A DNA stretch of 64,000 bases from Geosiphon pyriformis (GCA_016748015.1 JAAOMT010000109.1:146769-210768), one strand, 5' to 3'. Shown: positions 25,599 to 38,487, counted from the first letter of the stretch. Notes: generated from the letters alone by a model not told the origin. Numbers and translations are program-made.

Positions 25599-26456
25599 AT
25601 CGAGATTGTTATTTCAAAAGAAACTTGAGTAACTCAGGATAATGGTTGGTGAAATCATACTTTTTTAATTCCTTCATCATCATTAAAATACATGATATCC
25701 ATTTTACTCTGTTATAACAATTTTAAAACTCAATAGAAAAGCCAGACCGTTAGATATAGAATTTATTATTCCTTATAACGGTTGGCCATATAACTAATAA
25801 AGATATTTTTTTACCCTTCATTTAGTTAAGCTTCATTACAAAATCGATCGTATCAAGAATTTGGGCTAAATCTTTTATTCGGAAAACTATTTTAATTAAT
25901 CATCTTGTATTTTATTTTCAAAGGAGATTCTAACCATGAATCTAAATGATTCAAGAATTAATCCAAATATTATAAAAAAAAATTATTTCTCTGTTTTTTT
26001 TTAAAAAAAAGTTTGTTCTAATTAGCTTTTATTTCAGTGAAATGTTAAAAACTATCCATGAAACATAGTTGAAGGAAATCACCACAAGCTTATAAAAAGT
26101 TTGAAACTCTTACAACAGATTTGATTGAAATTTTTCATTTACAAATATGAACTACAAATTCTTCATTATTGAAGATTGCCCAAAAAATAAAACTTTCAGA
26201 GAAGTAGTTGAAGAAAAAATTCAGAGAAACTTACACTAAAGAATTGGAAAATTGAATTCAAGATTTTTTGAGCGAGATATCGAGTATTTGGCCTAAACTC
26301 CTATTTTTCAAATTGAATATGATTTAGGCTCAAGCTCAATATTTCATTGGTATTAAAGTGTCGAAGAATAATAATTTGGCAGCAAAGATCCTGAAAAAGC
26401 GAAATAACGAATGTTGAGAAGCGTAAAGAGACTATATTATAATAGACAATTTCACG

Positions 26457-27559
26457 CTATTTCTGTAATAAGTTTACGGGATGAGCTCGTGCTTCCAAAC
26501 TAGAATTGATTTTGTGTAAAAATCGTTAAATTAAATTAGGAATAAAATAATGCATACATCAAGAATAAAATCGAGGGAAACATACTTTGAGACGAAACCG
26601 CCAACATTACTCACTAATATCATCTTCGATTTCAATATTGTCAAAAATTCCCCTTCATAACCACGACACATTCTCAGCATGACACTTTCCATCCCGGAAA
26701 AAAATTCAACAGCTCTTTGAATTCTTGCCGTATCCAATTCCGTAAAATCACAACAACTAAAAGTTATTCGACGCAAGGATTTAGCGCTCTCGCCTATACT
26801 CAAAGCTTCCAATATTTCCCCAAGACCACTCCTGCATGATGAAATCTTAAATTCTCGCAGGTAAGCATTGTGTTGTTGTGCTTTAATAATAGTTACTATT
26901 TGGGTTGTCTCAATAATTGCCTCTGCTAGTGACAACGCATTCGCTTTCGAAAACCAAATTGTTCTCAATTTATGCTGTGCATTAGCAATTGCTGTGTAAA
27001 TATCCACTAACGGAACACTTCTCCCTTCTGTTCCTTTAAAATATCTTTTCCTTCTATCCAACGATTTATCATAGAAACAAGAGTTCAACAATAGATGCTC
27101 CAAATCTTTAGAATTCTGAGCAAACATTCGTATCAAGGCAAATAATAAAACATAGGCATCATGTCCATCATTCTTCGTTGCTCGTTTTAATTTCCATTCC
27201 CAGATTGCGCCCAAAATTTTTTTATCATCCAAAGAACGTAAATGCTGAGTGTAATTAAACAACTGTGGTGACTTTCTATTTGGCAAATATATTGAAGTTC
27301 TTTCTAACAAATCTGATTTTTCGCTCGATGAAAAACATGTAATATATACATCAATTATTTTAGCATGTTTCTCTTCTCGTTTTTTTGGATCCAATTTTCT
27401 CAAAGTGCTGATTAAGTCGAATGGATTTCTCCATAACATTGGAATTACTATACGACACCATAATCGACTCACGAGTAAACATGAAAATAAAGAATTGGCA
27501 TCAGACTCGAAATTTTTAAGAATGTTCGGAAGAAGGTCGATTGGTAAAGGTGGTGCCAT
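26457..27559 (-). CDS. F-box protein
   Basis: Minus strand. ATG at 27557-27559 gives MAPPLPIDLLPNILKNFESD, then LVSRLWCRIVIPMLWRNPF, an N-terminal F-box (about residues 4-48), the motif that docks substrate-recognition subunits onto SKP1 in SCF ubiquitin ligases. The rest is a helical/leucine-rich region without sharp repeats. The unspliced frame runs to a stop at 26531, but a good donor GTATGT at 26585 and an acceptor TTCTAG ending at 26500 allow an 86-base intron, giving exons 27559-26586 and 26499-26457 and a 338-residue protein ending NLLQK. I prefer the spliced form because the unspliced tail is hydrophobic and intron-like. F-box/LRR-type genes of this layout are greatly expanded in arbuscular mycorrhizal fungi; the substrate is unknown. 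Confidence 0.85.
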
Positions 27560-28207
27560 TTTTTGTTTTCGGTAAAAAGTTTAGAAATCTGGGTTTTATA
27601 AAGGAACAAATGTGGTTAACAGGGTTGTCCACTTATGAATGTCAATAAGGATACCAGACACCGGCATAAATGATTAAATATTGTTGTATGCATTAAAAAT
27701 TAGGTGCATTAAGGTTTGGGCAACTCCATACATGTACATGGGATGATAAGGAACTAATTAATTTGTCTACTAGCTAAAAATAACGACCCAGAAAAGTAAG
27801 ATTCTCGTGATCATCAAAATTTTCACCCAAATTTAGTGGATTACAGATCAATAAAAATCAAAGGGAAAAAATAATTTTCTGTTAACCAGATTTCAAAATA
27901 TATATTATAATATATGGAGATACCTAAATCGACAAGAATTTAAATGTTCACTGTTCAAATAACCGACCATTTAAATATCAATCAACCTCTATCGTTTTTT
28001 AAGGAGGGATTCTTACAAATTTAATATCAAATGATGATTGATGACGCCAGAAATATATTAAACTATTACTGAGTAATTTTTTAGATTATAAAATAAAGCC
28101 TTTTAAAGTTTCAATAAAAATATTTATGTTATTTATCTTCCAAAAAGCCTTTGCTCAAACATACTTCTCTTCTCAAAGAAGCTACAACTTTGATTTCTAA
28201 AAGGGAA
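27560..28207. promoter_or_regulatory. Shared intergenic region between divergent F-box and peroxiredoxin genes
   Basis: About 650 bases separate two divergently transcribed starts, so this stretch probably holds both promoters. No clear TATA or operator can be singled out in such AT-rich DNA. A frame continuous with the peroxiredoxin extends upstream of its ATG to 28151 without another ATG. Confidence 0.35.
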
Positions 28208-28949
28208 ATGTGTCCAACAGATACTCGTGAAGTCAAGATTAAAGTGGGTGATCGTATCCCTCAAGACGTTTACTTTGGGGTGTTGGATGAAAATAGCACA
28301 GAGCCGCGGAGAGTTACCGCTGAAGATTTGTTTTCCGATAAGAGAGTTGTATTGTTTGGAATTCCTGGTATATTTGAAGCTGAATTTATTTTTAAATTAG
28401 AAGATAATTATCTCATGTGATCCTTCACAGAAAAAGGGAAGATTAGTGTGTTAACGATGAGGCTTGCCTTTTTTTCATTTAAAGGTGCCTTTACTAATGT
28501 ATGTAGCTCGAAGGATCTTCCCGATTTTCTTCAATTTTATGAGAAATTTAAAGAAAAAAGTATCGATATTATTGCCTGTGTTGCCATCAACGGTGAGAAT
28601 TTGATTATTATTTTTTATAATCTTTATTTTATGTCATTTAATTCTCGTTCTAACTTAGACTGGTCACTAAATTGTATAAACTATAGATCCTTACGTCATG
28701 CGTGAGTGGGGTAATGCTAAAAATGTAGACGATAAAATCTTGATGCTTTCAGATGGCGACATGACATTCCATTCCGTCTGTGGTCTTCTTCAGAAACTTC
28801 CATACTCTGGTGAGCGTGGTCGACGTTTTTCCATGTTTGTCGACGATGGCGTGGTAAAATTGTTGAACGTTGAAGAGCCTGGAGCCCTCAATTATACAAT
28901 CAGTACGTCGTCAATTCTGTTGGAAAACCTCGAGGAGATGGAAAAATGA
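28208..28949 (+). CDS. Type II (Prx5-like) peroxiredoxin, three exons
   Basis: Exons 28208-28367, 28485-28592 and 28687-28949 join in phase to a 176-residue protein of normal family length. It reduces hydrogen and organic peroxides with a reactive cysteine. The signature P53-x3-T57-x2-C60 (GIPGAFTNVCS) holds the peroxidatic Cys60. Cys85 (DIIACVAINDPYVMREWG) lies 25 residues on, the same spacing as the peroxidatic and resolving pair of plant type II enzymes, so an atypical two-Cys mechanism is likely. The RRFSMFVDDGVVKLLNVE block supplies the active-site Arg. Intron 1 splits the active-site motif between Pro-Gly and Ala-Phe. No targeting peptide is visible from ATG 28208, suggesting a cytosolic enzyme. 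The C-terminus lacks the SKL-type peroxisomal signal. Reductant is probably glutaredoxin or thioredoxin by family analogy. Confidence 0.93.
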
Positions 28950-29923
28950 GTTTTGGAATAACTCTAATATTATATGCCAATTGCTATTGTTTCAGAATAG
29001 TAGCGTAATATGTTTGATCAATGTTAGTGCCTTTTTGGAAATATAATTACTAAATTAAAGGCACGATGAAATGAAATTCTCGTTGATCAGTTGTCTTTGC
29101 ACCAGGCCTGCACTTCAAAACCATTTTTTGAAATTTACATATTTACTAATCCTGCAAACTAAGCACATTTGGTTTCTGGAAAAGAACGTGAGTGACTCAC
29201 TCGCGCTAAATTTAGAAAAATGTTGCCTATTACCTCATTGCGTAACTTTATGGCCTTATCTTTCGAATTTGCTACTTGCAGAGTGTTACTACAAATTTTC
29301 AAATTATTGGTTCTAATCATGTATCATACAAAGTTACAAATAGAATATTTAACCCTTGGACTGGTTTTGGTTTTTTGAATAATAAAAATTCCCTAAGATT
29401 AGATTCGTCAAAAACCAAAAAATTGTTTTACTTAAAGCTCTACCCGGATTTCAAATGCTAATTTGTTTGGTACATTGTGATAGCAAGAAACTGGTAAATT
29501 AGTCAACACTTTCACAAATCTAAAATTAGTAGCCCCAAATATTATGTTTACATAATTCACCCTTATATCGATTTGTATACTCTATTTTTAGTTCAAACTC
29601 TAAAATTTTTAATCGTCAATTTTGTTTTTGTTGACGAATTTTTCTTGAAAATCTTTGCAATCAAACTTAAATATTTCTTCAATTGAAATTGCCAACATAT
29701 CTTCTAAATTGGCCAACAACAAAGAGCACTTTTTCTCACGATAGTTTATTACGCTCAAAAAGTAAAATTACTGGAAAAAATTGGAAAATACTATTTTGAT
29801 ATTATGAGAAATCAGATTGAAAAAAAAGCTCGATTGCCGAAGAAAAAAACGAAAATGAATCAAGTATCACCAGTTTTTTTTGCCTCTCTGATATTCAGGG
29901 CACATATTTCCATATAGAAAACG

Positions 29924-29924
<1 letters not shown>

Positions 29925-29954
<30 letters not shown>
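29925..29954. repeat. (AAT)n microsatellite
   Basis: About ten AAT units. Confidence 0.9.
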
Positions 29955-31020
29955 TTTATTAATTTTTAGAATTAAAAATTTTTAAAAAGTATTTCTAAAA
30001 TGATTAGTTTTATTTTTACCAATTGAAAATAGTAAATCAATACCAAAAGATTATCTTGGAAAGAATATATTATTTTCAAAGAATTGTTTGGAATTAAATA
30101 AATATTAGATTTTTGTAAAATATATGACATTCTATTTTTTAAAAGTTATTTTTTTAAAATAGATTCTTATTGAAATTAAACTTTCTCGGGAAATTGGTCT
30201 GTATAGAAGGAATTGTCACCCGATACTCCAAAGTTCACAAAACCATTTAAGTTTAAATCTTTCATTAATTTAATTAAAGTTTATAACTTTAGTAAAAAAA
30301 TATGCAACCTTTTTGAATCACTAATTACAAATATTTGCACACAAATCTTTCATGAGTTTTTCTCAAGTCATTGGCTAATGAAATGGATTTTCAAAAAGGT
30401 TCTTTATTGAATTAATAAATGGTTTTTTAATTTTTATTTAGCTTTTTAACTGAAACTTCTCATTGATTTTTCTTTACCTGATGAGACTATAATAATTATC
30501 GATATTTTTAACTGCAAGAAAAAAGCAAACTTTTTGATTTAGAATCTCTCAAATTTATTATTCAATTGACCAGTTATTATACTTTTAGTTTATTTAATTT
30601 TTAATTTTCAATTTTTAATGCATTATCTGCTTCCAAATTTTAACTTTTCATTAAATCTAAATAAATCAAATTCTAAAGTTCTTGAACTCCAAATAAGGAG
30701 AGTAAAAATATTATTCAGGGTAAACTCTATTATGATAGGCATTTTTTGTATTGAGTTATGCTCCACAATGCATGAAATGTTGATAACACCAAAAATTCCC
30801 GTCTATAAACTCGAATGAGTGGCTTAAAATGTCGTCAAATATTTTTCTAAAGGCTTCATTATCTACCTTTTAACTCTTCTAATTTCTTGCAGAAATGCAA
30901 AGAAAATCAGTGCATCAATAATTTACTTATGCATAGCATACACATATTTATGAAAGGTTTTTATTTTTTTTACATTTCACTAGGCTAATAATATTATTAC
31001 AATATATTAGATTTTTTACA

Positions 31021-31038
31021 GGGGGAGGGGAGGGGGGA
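31021..31038 (+). repeat. G-rich tract
   Basis: GGGGGAGGGGAGGGGGGA in AT-rich surroundings: runs of five, four and six G separated by single A. Enough G runs for a two-tetrad G-quadruplex. No nearby gene start makes its role clear. Confidence 0.6.
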
Positions 31039-31641
31039 ATTACAAGAATTGAAAACATTCCAATTTTTAAATCGAATAAAAATTGATTCACTATAATCAA
31101 TTTAAGTTGGTATGCCAAGAACTGCTTAGGGCATAAGAAATTTTATTACAAGTTGAATCTACTAGATTATTTTTTATTTCTATATTTTTGATGAACAGGT
31201 TTATTTTTAAAAATACTTTTTTCTCTAAAAACACAATCAGTGTTAAGTAACTGAAGTTATGAAATTATATTTTGGATAAAAAAACAATTGAATGTTGGCA
31301 TTAGAACTTTGTACCCTATTTTTCAATGCTAAAATATTATGTAAAATTTGAATTAACTCATTTCGATTTAGCTTTATCAAGAACCCCATAAACAAATTTT
31401 TGAGTAACATAATAAAGAAATTTGTTCAACTTTAACTTGAACATTTAGAGGTTTTTGAGAATTGTAGAAATTCAATGAAACATATTACATACCAAAAAAA
31501 AAGAAGAAATTCAACCTACGATCATATATATATATATCCAAAAGATCTCATAAACTTTTTTGCTTTAGTTTCTTTCCAGCCTCTCCTTTAGACTAAATAT
31601 TAGTGAAAAACACACTCTCGTTTCAACACAAAAATTGGCAA

Positions 31642-33412
31642 ATGAATACGCTAATAATTTCACATCCATCGAAAAAACCATGTACCAGCTGGGCCGTTTT
31701 AAACAATATTACAAAATATGATTACACCTCAGAAAATAAAGAACATAAACAATATATTCCACGCCCCGATAAATATGAATGCGACTTTCATCCTGGCTAC
31801 GACAAGCTCTTTTATGTTATATTAATTTATACTATAATCATATTGATGACATCACTATGTTTCCTTTATGTCCGAAATTATAAGTTAAAACATCCATGGC
31901 TCTTTCCCAAGTCCAGAGCACGAGGATTGATTCGAATTAGACCTCAAGAGGCATTTCATATATTTTGTAGTTTGTTTTGTTTAAGTAAGTCCTTTGAAAC
32001 AGATGTTCATAATGTTTTACTTGGAATAAAGCTCAAAGATTTCTTAATTACCAAAGCAACTATTACCGATATTGTTGTCGTTTTGAATTCATCGTATTCG
32101 AACATGGGATATATAATGGGTAGGTCTTCAAAATTTACGCTCATACAACTAAAAATTTTCGATTTGCAAAAATTTCAACGTGTTTTTACTTTTAATTTTC
32201 TAGTGGGGGCAAATTTGCCATACATTATTGGTACTTCTTTAGTGGCTTTATATCCAATAGGTTTATGTAATGTTTATTTATTAAATTTCTGATTCTGATC
32301 CTTTTCCAAACTTGCTCATAACTTCTCTCCCGTATAACAGTCCATTCACTAAACACAATTGACGATGAACACTTTTCAAAAGTTTCTTGTCTACACAATA
32401 AACACGTGATTGACGGAATCGGAATTTTTCTTTTCATAGGTCCAATCATCAGCATCCTTCCAGTATCCTATCTCAAAGGATCATATTTGAGCAAAAATGA
32501 CGAGGATTCGGCCAGAAATATTGAAAGATTGGTCAGCGCGTTATGGATTTTTTGGATAGTGATACAGATGGGTGTGCTCCTTTTCTTCTGGTGGAAAATA
32601 AATCACGTTTTGAAGTGTCAGCTTCAAAATTTAAAGAAGGAAAGTGAGCCTGAGTCTATTCAAAAGTATGTGCAGATCAAATCTGTTTCCTACTAAAAAA
32701 TTATCTCGATCCATTGATTTTTTTACACGCTCTTTTTTCTGAAAATTCTTTCTTCCTATTTTTGTAGCTAACTATAGTGGTTGGAAGTATCGCATTTCTT
32801 TTTTTATCAGAATTACTCTCCAATTGCTTGGTAATTTCCTTGGGAAAGAAGGCATGGATATTACGATCAAGTTTGTTTTTTGACATCTTTGACACATTTG
32901 CCGTCCCCATATTTTCCCAAATTGGTCAAATTACCATAATATACAAGTAAAGAAGTTTTTTTTGGGTTTTGATTCTTAATCTTTAAACCTTAAATAACGG
33001 TATCTTCACTTACTTTCTCTCTAGCGGACTCAAATATCATAAGCTACCATACGCTTGTAAGTTGTCGTTCAGTTTTAAGAAGCAGCCGACATGTAGTCTT
33101 AAAAATCAACCGATAAACGGTAATATGAAAGAGCAAGATAATCTAAATAGTCCCATGACAGCATCTCAACTCGAAAACACATACACTTTAATCTTGGCAA
33201 CTTCTGCACAACCGGGATTACATAACATTCTCTTAAAAAACACCGAAAACTCTTCACCAATTACTCCAGATTTTCGCAGTACTTTAGGAATCGACGAAAA
33301 TTCATTTACCTCACTTTTATCAACTAATCCTATTCACCAATCCCAAGATTTAAATGTAATTCATTCGTCATCAACTATGTCCGGGAGTAATACTAACATC
33401 ATATCAGTTTAA
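31642..33412 (+). CDS. Multi-pass (seven to eight helix) membrane protein, receptor-like
   Basis: Exons by phase: 31642-32119, 32204-32260, 32341-32669, 32768-32946 and 33025-33412, about 476 residues. Splice signals are TTCTAG, ATAACAG and CTCTCTAG acceptors; the third donor is uncertain (GTGCAG at 32670 fits, or GTGAGC at 32644 paired with an acceptor before 32778). A polar N-terminus with NIT is followed by hydrophobic segments LFYVILIYTIIILMTSLCFL, a second and third around HIFCSLFC and the exon 1 end, LPYIIGTSLVALYPI, IGIFLFIGPIISILPVSYL, ALWIFWIVIQMGVLLFFWW, LTIVVGSIAFLFLSELL and LFFDIFDTFAVPIF. A long Ser/Asn-rich tail of about 130 residues follows, suited to phosphorylation. The layout is like a seven-helix receptor, but I see no family-defining GPCR motif. 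Likely plasma membrane; ligand unknown. Confidence 0.8.
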
Positions 33413-34267
33413 ATCCTACATCTTAAGTCGTTTCATGGATCTGAAAGCTTTTAAATAAATCCCAATCATGATATCAGAAATTGGTTATGATATAATTGAA
33501 ATGGTCTCTTTATCTAGATCTGTTGCTACTTCGAAGAGACACAAGGAATGATATCAACATTGAACGATCGAAATATTTAAGAAATATCAAAAGAATCATA
33601 CTTTAAGATTATTCCCGTTAAACTTGATAGCTATTCTTTGAATGGCATCAATAGAAGTACTAACTCGGGCTTGAAATTGAAATGCCATAATAAAGAAATA
33701 GCTGCTGTAGAATTATTATTATTCTAAGATATTGATTAGCAAAAAGATATTTCCTGGTGAAAATATTTGCATCTATGTCATATCAGTAGCCCAAATATCC
33801 CCACTATCAATAATAGATTTCTTTGAATTCAGTCTCACTTTGGCGTTAACAAAGGATTTTCCGAAAAAAGTTATCAAATGGGTCGATCCAAGTTTTAAAT
33901 CTTCAAATGTGGGAATAACCTTAAAAAAGATAACAGCTCGGAGCCTGGTTGAAAAAGTACCTTCGGAAGACACAAAACGAAACAATCACTTATCAAATCG
34001 CGTTAGTAGTCGACTTAAAACAGATAACTGGGATTCAAAAAAATAAACATACACTATCAAACGGTTAGTTTTTGTTTAGAGATTAATAATTGTTGGAGTA
34101 TTCTTAATATAATGTTTTGTTAAATGAAACCCTATAAAGAGAGGCTCACCTAGCTTTGAAATTAATTCTTTCATTCTCCGTTTTACTTCGAAACCTGTTC
34201 ATTATTTATTTTTCATTTTACTTTCACGTCTTAAAATCATAATTAAATATCATTTTTTCGTATAATT
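33413..34267. other. Intergenic region with one unrecognised open frame
   Basis: On the plus strand 33732-34046 is open for about 104 codons from a TTG, with ordinary codon use and CpG, but no domain is recognised and no ATG starts it. On the minus strand a short coding-like stretch begins at ATG 33688 (MAFQFQARVSTSIDAIQRIA) and reaches a GTATGA donor-like site near 33605. Either could be an exon of a small or broken gene; neither is called. The last 100 bases before 34268 are the presumed BTB promoter, with C/T-rich patches. Confidence 0.3.
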
Positions 34268-35157
34268 ATGGAGAATATTAATATGTTAATTCCTCAGCAA
34301 TCAAAATTTACAGCCAGTGACAGAATTGTGTTAAACGTTGGTGGTGTTAAGGTAATTTGTCTTGAGTCAAGAAACGAAACATAAATCTTTTCTCATTTCT
34401 GAATCTTATTCTAGTACGAGACCTATAGGTCAACATTGACAGCATACCCGGACACACTGCTAGGAACAATGTTTCAAAATCGAAATTCTGAATTGTTGAA
34501 TTTGACGAACGGCAATGAATACTTTATCGATCGTTCCGGGCATCTCTTCCACTTTATAATGCAATTCTACCGAACAGGTTGTCTAGTGTGGCCAAAAGAA
34601 GGTGCGAGTCATTTGCTTATCGATTGCCAAGAATTTTTGTTTGTATGGGCTGACAGCATCTTTCTTTTTAAGGTTCATCAATGATGCCAATCGATCGGCG
34701 TGAATTGAGTGAAGAGTTAGACTACTTTCTAATTCCAAGAATTCATCCATTTGATGAACGAATCGGTCGAGAAATCAACAATTTTACTGAATCCTTGATT
34801 GATGCCTTACTTTCCGTACTTTGGGCAAAACAACCGAACTCTGGGGAATTTATCGAGATCAATTTTACCTTTAAAATTCTACAATACAGTTCCGTTAGTT
34901 TCTTTTCCAAGGATGATTCATTAAGCTATGATCGTCTCAGGTCCTTTTTAAAGAGTGATCGAAATAACACAATTTATATGTTTAAACAATTTGGCGAAGA
35001 AATTGGAAACCGTCTAGAACGAGATATTCCTGGATTTAGTTGGACACTTGAAGAATTAGAAGAAACCCAAAATTGGATTCATCAGAAAGGAATCCAGGGT
35101 AATGTAAGAATGGTTTACATAATGGAACGACAAGCGATAAGACACCTTGTTGCTTAG
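34268..35157 (+). CDS. BTB/POZ (K+ channel tetramerisation type, KCTD-like) protein
   Basis: Three exons, 34268-34351, 34415-34601 and 34673-35157, join in phase to 251 residues. Residues about 19-110 form a T1-type BTB domain: RIVLNVGGVKYETYRSTLTA, YPDTLLGTMF, YFIDRSGHLFHFIMQFYRTG and ELSEELDYFLIP are its standard blocks. Proteins of this class form oligomers and often act as adaptors for cullin-3 ubiquitin ligases; there is no channel segment here, so it is a soluble adaptor rather than a channel. The C-terminal half (about 120-251) is helical, unrecognised, with a WTLEELEETQNWIHQKG stretch. Introns are about 60-70 bases with TTCTAG and TTTAAG acceptors. Partner unknown. Confidence 0.9.
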
Positions 35158-36132
35158 TTTTTAAAATGGGCCACAGACGAGAAATTGTAATTTGGGTGGT
35201 TTAATTAAAATTTGTAGGCTTGATGTAAATATTGTAGGATTTTGTACAGGTCTATGAGAATTGTTCAAGTGGTAGGTTTAATTTATTGCTATATTCTATT
35301 ACATGGACGGTTACTTCTTATTTTCTTTTCTTTTCTTTTCTTTTTGTAATTACTTTTTATTTCTTTTTTGTAAAAAATGAATAAGTATTCGGACATTTTA
35401 CTTTCATTAAAAAAGGAAATCGAAAATTGGCCATAAAATTTCTAAGCTGATAAAAAAAATTATTTATAAAACAATTCTGAGATTTAAAAGTATCAAATTA
35501 GCATAATAAAGAATAATTTGATTTGACCCTTTATAAATTTTTAAAAATTGAACCTATTTTTTCATTTTTCATTAATTTTATAGAAAGCTAAGAAAATCAA
35601 AAAAAAAATTTCAAATGTTTAATGTTCATTCAGATATTATATTTAAAAATATATTAAAAGGAATTATTTACTAATTCATTACAAAAAGTTAAACCATTAT
35701 AAATCAAATAATAATTCATTAATAAGTTATATATTCAATTTTTTTTACCCATCAACACTAATCATAATTTTTTTTACTTTATTTATTCTTGAACCTGTTT
35801 TTAATTAAAACTTGTTACTTTATTTTAATAAAATTACAACTTCTTGACAAAGAAAGCAAGTTAAATCTTAATTTAATAATTTTTTGTGTTTTAATGTTTT
35901 GTGTGCTTAGTATCTTGGAATATTGTTTAAAATATTATAAATATTGTCTAAAATGTTTTATGAATTTAGTTAATTTTTTGTATTTTTAATTTGATATTTA
36001 AAAATAAACAAAAAATTATAGAATTAATATTTGTAATTAAAATAAAAAATCTTTTAAAATTATTTTTTAATATTTATTAATAGTAGTAAATATTTTTTTG
36101 ATTTAAATTAACATATATTCTAAATAAATTTC

Positions 36133-36134
<2 letters not shown>

Positions 36135-36167
<33 letters not shown>

Positions 36168-36168
36168 G
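36135..36168. repeat. (ATT)n microsatellite
   Basis: About eleven ATT units. Confidence 0.9.
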
Positions 36169-37120
36169 TGGATTTTTAGCTCTTAATTATTTTTTTGATT
36201 TATACGTTTTTTTGATATAAAGTCAATTTTTGTTTACCAAAAAGCAATATATCTTACACTAATTTTTACTTTTTTTATTAGGTTTAAAAAATATATATTT
36301 TTTAAACTTTATAATTACCAAGATATTTAATATATTAATTTTTGAAAATATAATATTACACTTTCTTTTAAGACTAAAAATTTTAATTGTTACATTGAAT
36401 GTTAAAGATATTTGTTAATTTTTTTATCGAATTTCAACATTTAGCTGTACTTTTTAGATAGAAATTAAAATTATTTTTCTTTTTAAATTTAAAACCAATA
36501 TTACAATTTTTTATAATTTTTAAAGAGTTAAATTTCAATTTTAAAATTGTATAATCTTTACAAAGAGAATATATGTAAAAAAATTTTTATATATATTAAC
36601 AGGCGATAGGTTTAAAATCATCAATAATAGAAGTTCCTGTAAACTTTAATATCCAGTATTCGTGAATTTAACACACATAACATGTCTATTAGGAAAATAT
36701 AATCAAAAATTACCATATATATATTATGAAATTTTGTGAAATGAAAATTATGGAAAAAACAAAACCTTGAACTTTTTTATATGTTTTTGATTTAAAATTG
36801 ATCACAAAAATTCCGGTGTTAAACATTTCACACAATATATATAAATATATGCTTACTGGTTAAGAAATTGGTACAAAGATTGTTAAGATAATAAACCATA
36901 TAACCAAAAATTTTCATAATTAATTTATTTACTTTCCTCCTTTCTGAAGCAATCAACCTAAAATTTCAATAAAAGTCTTAGAGTAATATAAATGTGGTAC
37001 ATAGAAATCTGAGAAAATAGTTTGAAATAGAAATTTGATTTTATAATGCACAAACTTGTTTTGTTTAAATTAAAAATTCAAATTTTATTTGCCATTTAGA
37101 ATTTAGAATTTTATTATTAG

Positions 37121-37137
37121 ACACACACACACACACA
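37121..37137. repeat. (AC)n microsatellite
   Basis: Eight AC units; the only dinucleotide repeat of this kind noticed in the window. Confidence 0.9.
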
Positions 37138-38487
37138 AGTAACTTTAAATCGAGTTAGATTATTTAATCTCCAAACTTTAAATAATACACAATTGTTTAC
37201 TGAATGGGATTCCAAATCACTTACTTATATAGTGAATTTAAAAACCGGCTTTACATCGTAAAAGGATATTCATTTTTCAAGGCGGTGAAATGCATTCAGA
37301 AACAAGAATTTTCCGGAAAATAGTGAGAACTCCGTAAAAGTGAAGCTTTTTCACAAAAAAATATTTAAATTAACTTTAGAAATTTTCAATGTTTCTGTTT
37401 TGAATCGATTATTTTTCTATTAAATTATCAATTTCAATAAAAAGATTTTGGCAATTGGTGAATCCTAAATAAATTTTGAGATGAAATTGATTTGTGAATT
37501 GTAAAAAAAAAATCCAAATAAATAACCATTTGCACATTGTTACACATATTTTTTTATCCGAAATTTTAATGTATCACATAAAAATTAAAGTTTTCTTTTT
37601 AACCCTCAATACCCCCGTCATGTCACATTTGGTATGACCAATCGTCCGTACAATTCAAGTTGTCTTCCATACGACCTAAATTTAATTATTTAGGGTTGCA
37701 CTATTTGGAGAATTTCTCACAAAATATCATTAATAAAAAGAAATTAATGTAAAACTTTTATGATGAGTTCATTCTAAAAAATTCAAAGTGAATTTTTAGA
37801 AATGATAGCAAATGACATCACATCCCCCTAGTTCCCAGTGTTGAAAGAATGTATTTGAATAATTGAAATCTTTTTGTTAGAAAAGTAAATTTCTTCAACT
37901 TAAATGTAGATCTGGTTGTTGTTCATATAGTTAAAAAAAAAACTTTTAATTTTCTAAATACTCTCACCATTTAGTTTGACAAAGCCAATAGTGGGAAACG
38001 GCATTGATTTTTAGTGTTTCCTAAAAACTGTCTGCTAAGAAAGTTGGCTTTTTAGTTCAAAAAGGGAATTCTTCAAATAGATGGTATGATTTAATCAAAC
38101 AATGAATCTTTTAGCATTAATACCATTTCAAAGTTTCACAAAAAAGTGTAATTTATTTGTCATTTGTGGAATGACACGCTTTTCAACTTGCATACCATTG
38201 TTAGTGTGTCACGACTTTCATTGTCAAATCGAGTCGAGGCAGATTTTATTGAAATAACAACGAGTTAAAATGATTTTTTGGCTTTTTGCTTTGTTCTCCT
38301 CTGTTTAAAAAGCCTGATTTGTTGTTAAATGCCGGGTTTTTAATTATTAAAAAAATGTTCAGACCAGAGTGGCCACTGTTCATTCAATTTATGCAAAAAG
38401 AAATTCAGCTAATTAAAATCTTCCAGATTTATCAAAAATATAGGATCTCCAACTACTAAAATTTCCAAATTAAAAGTTCTTTGTTGA

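Larger units (their letters stand above)
17723..26456. other. Long intergenic region, no gene seen
   Basis: Nearly 9 kb without a supportable gene. Small open frames at 18034-18336, 19174-19359 (minus), 21878-22060 and 25260-25472 (minus) have no domain or splice context. The parts 18.0-18.7 kb, 19.17-19.39 kb and 25.2-25.65 kb are less AT-rich, with some CpG, and may hold short non-coding transcripts or regulatory DNA. An AAT microsatellite and a cluster of small hairpins are listed separately. Confidence 0.4.
28950..31641. other. Intergenic region, no gene seen
   Basis: No domain-bearing frame. Small frames at 29071-29316, 29276-29461, 30213-30410 and 30618-30818 are not supported. The stretch holds an AAT repeat (29925-29954), a near-perfect palindrome with an AP-1-like TGACTCA core (29190-29202) and a G-rich tract at 31021-31038, listed separately. 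Confidence 0.4.

Noticed and set aside
29190-29202. GAGTGACTCACTC palindrome as a functional AP-1-type site
   Set aside because: The core TGACTCA is real, but no gene start lies nearby and a single site of this length can occur by chance in 64 kb.
29071-29461. Two overlapping plus-strand frames after the peroxiredoxin
   Set aside because: They overlap in different frames, lack domains and lie in 3' flanking DNA.
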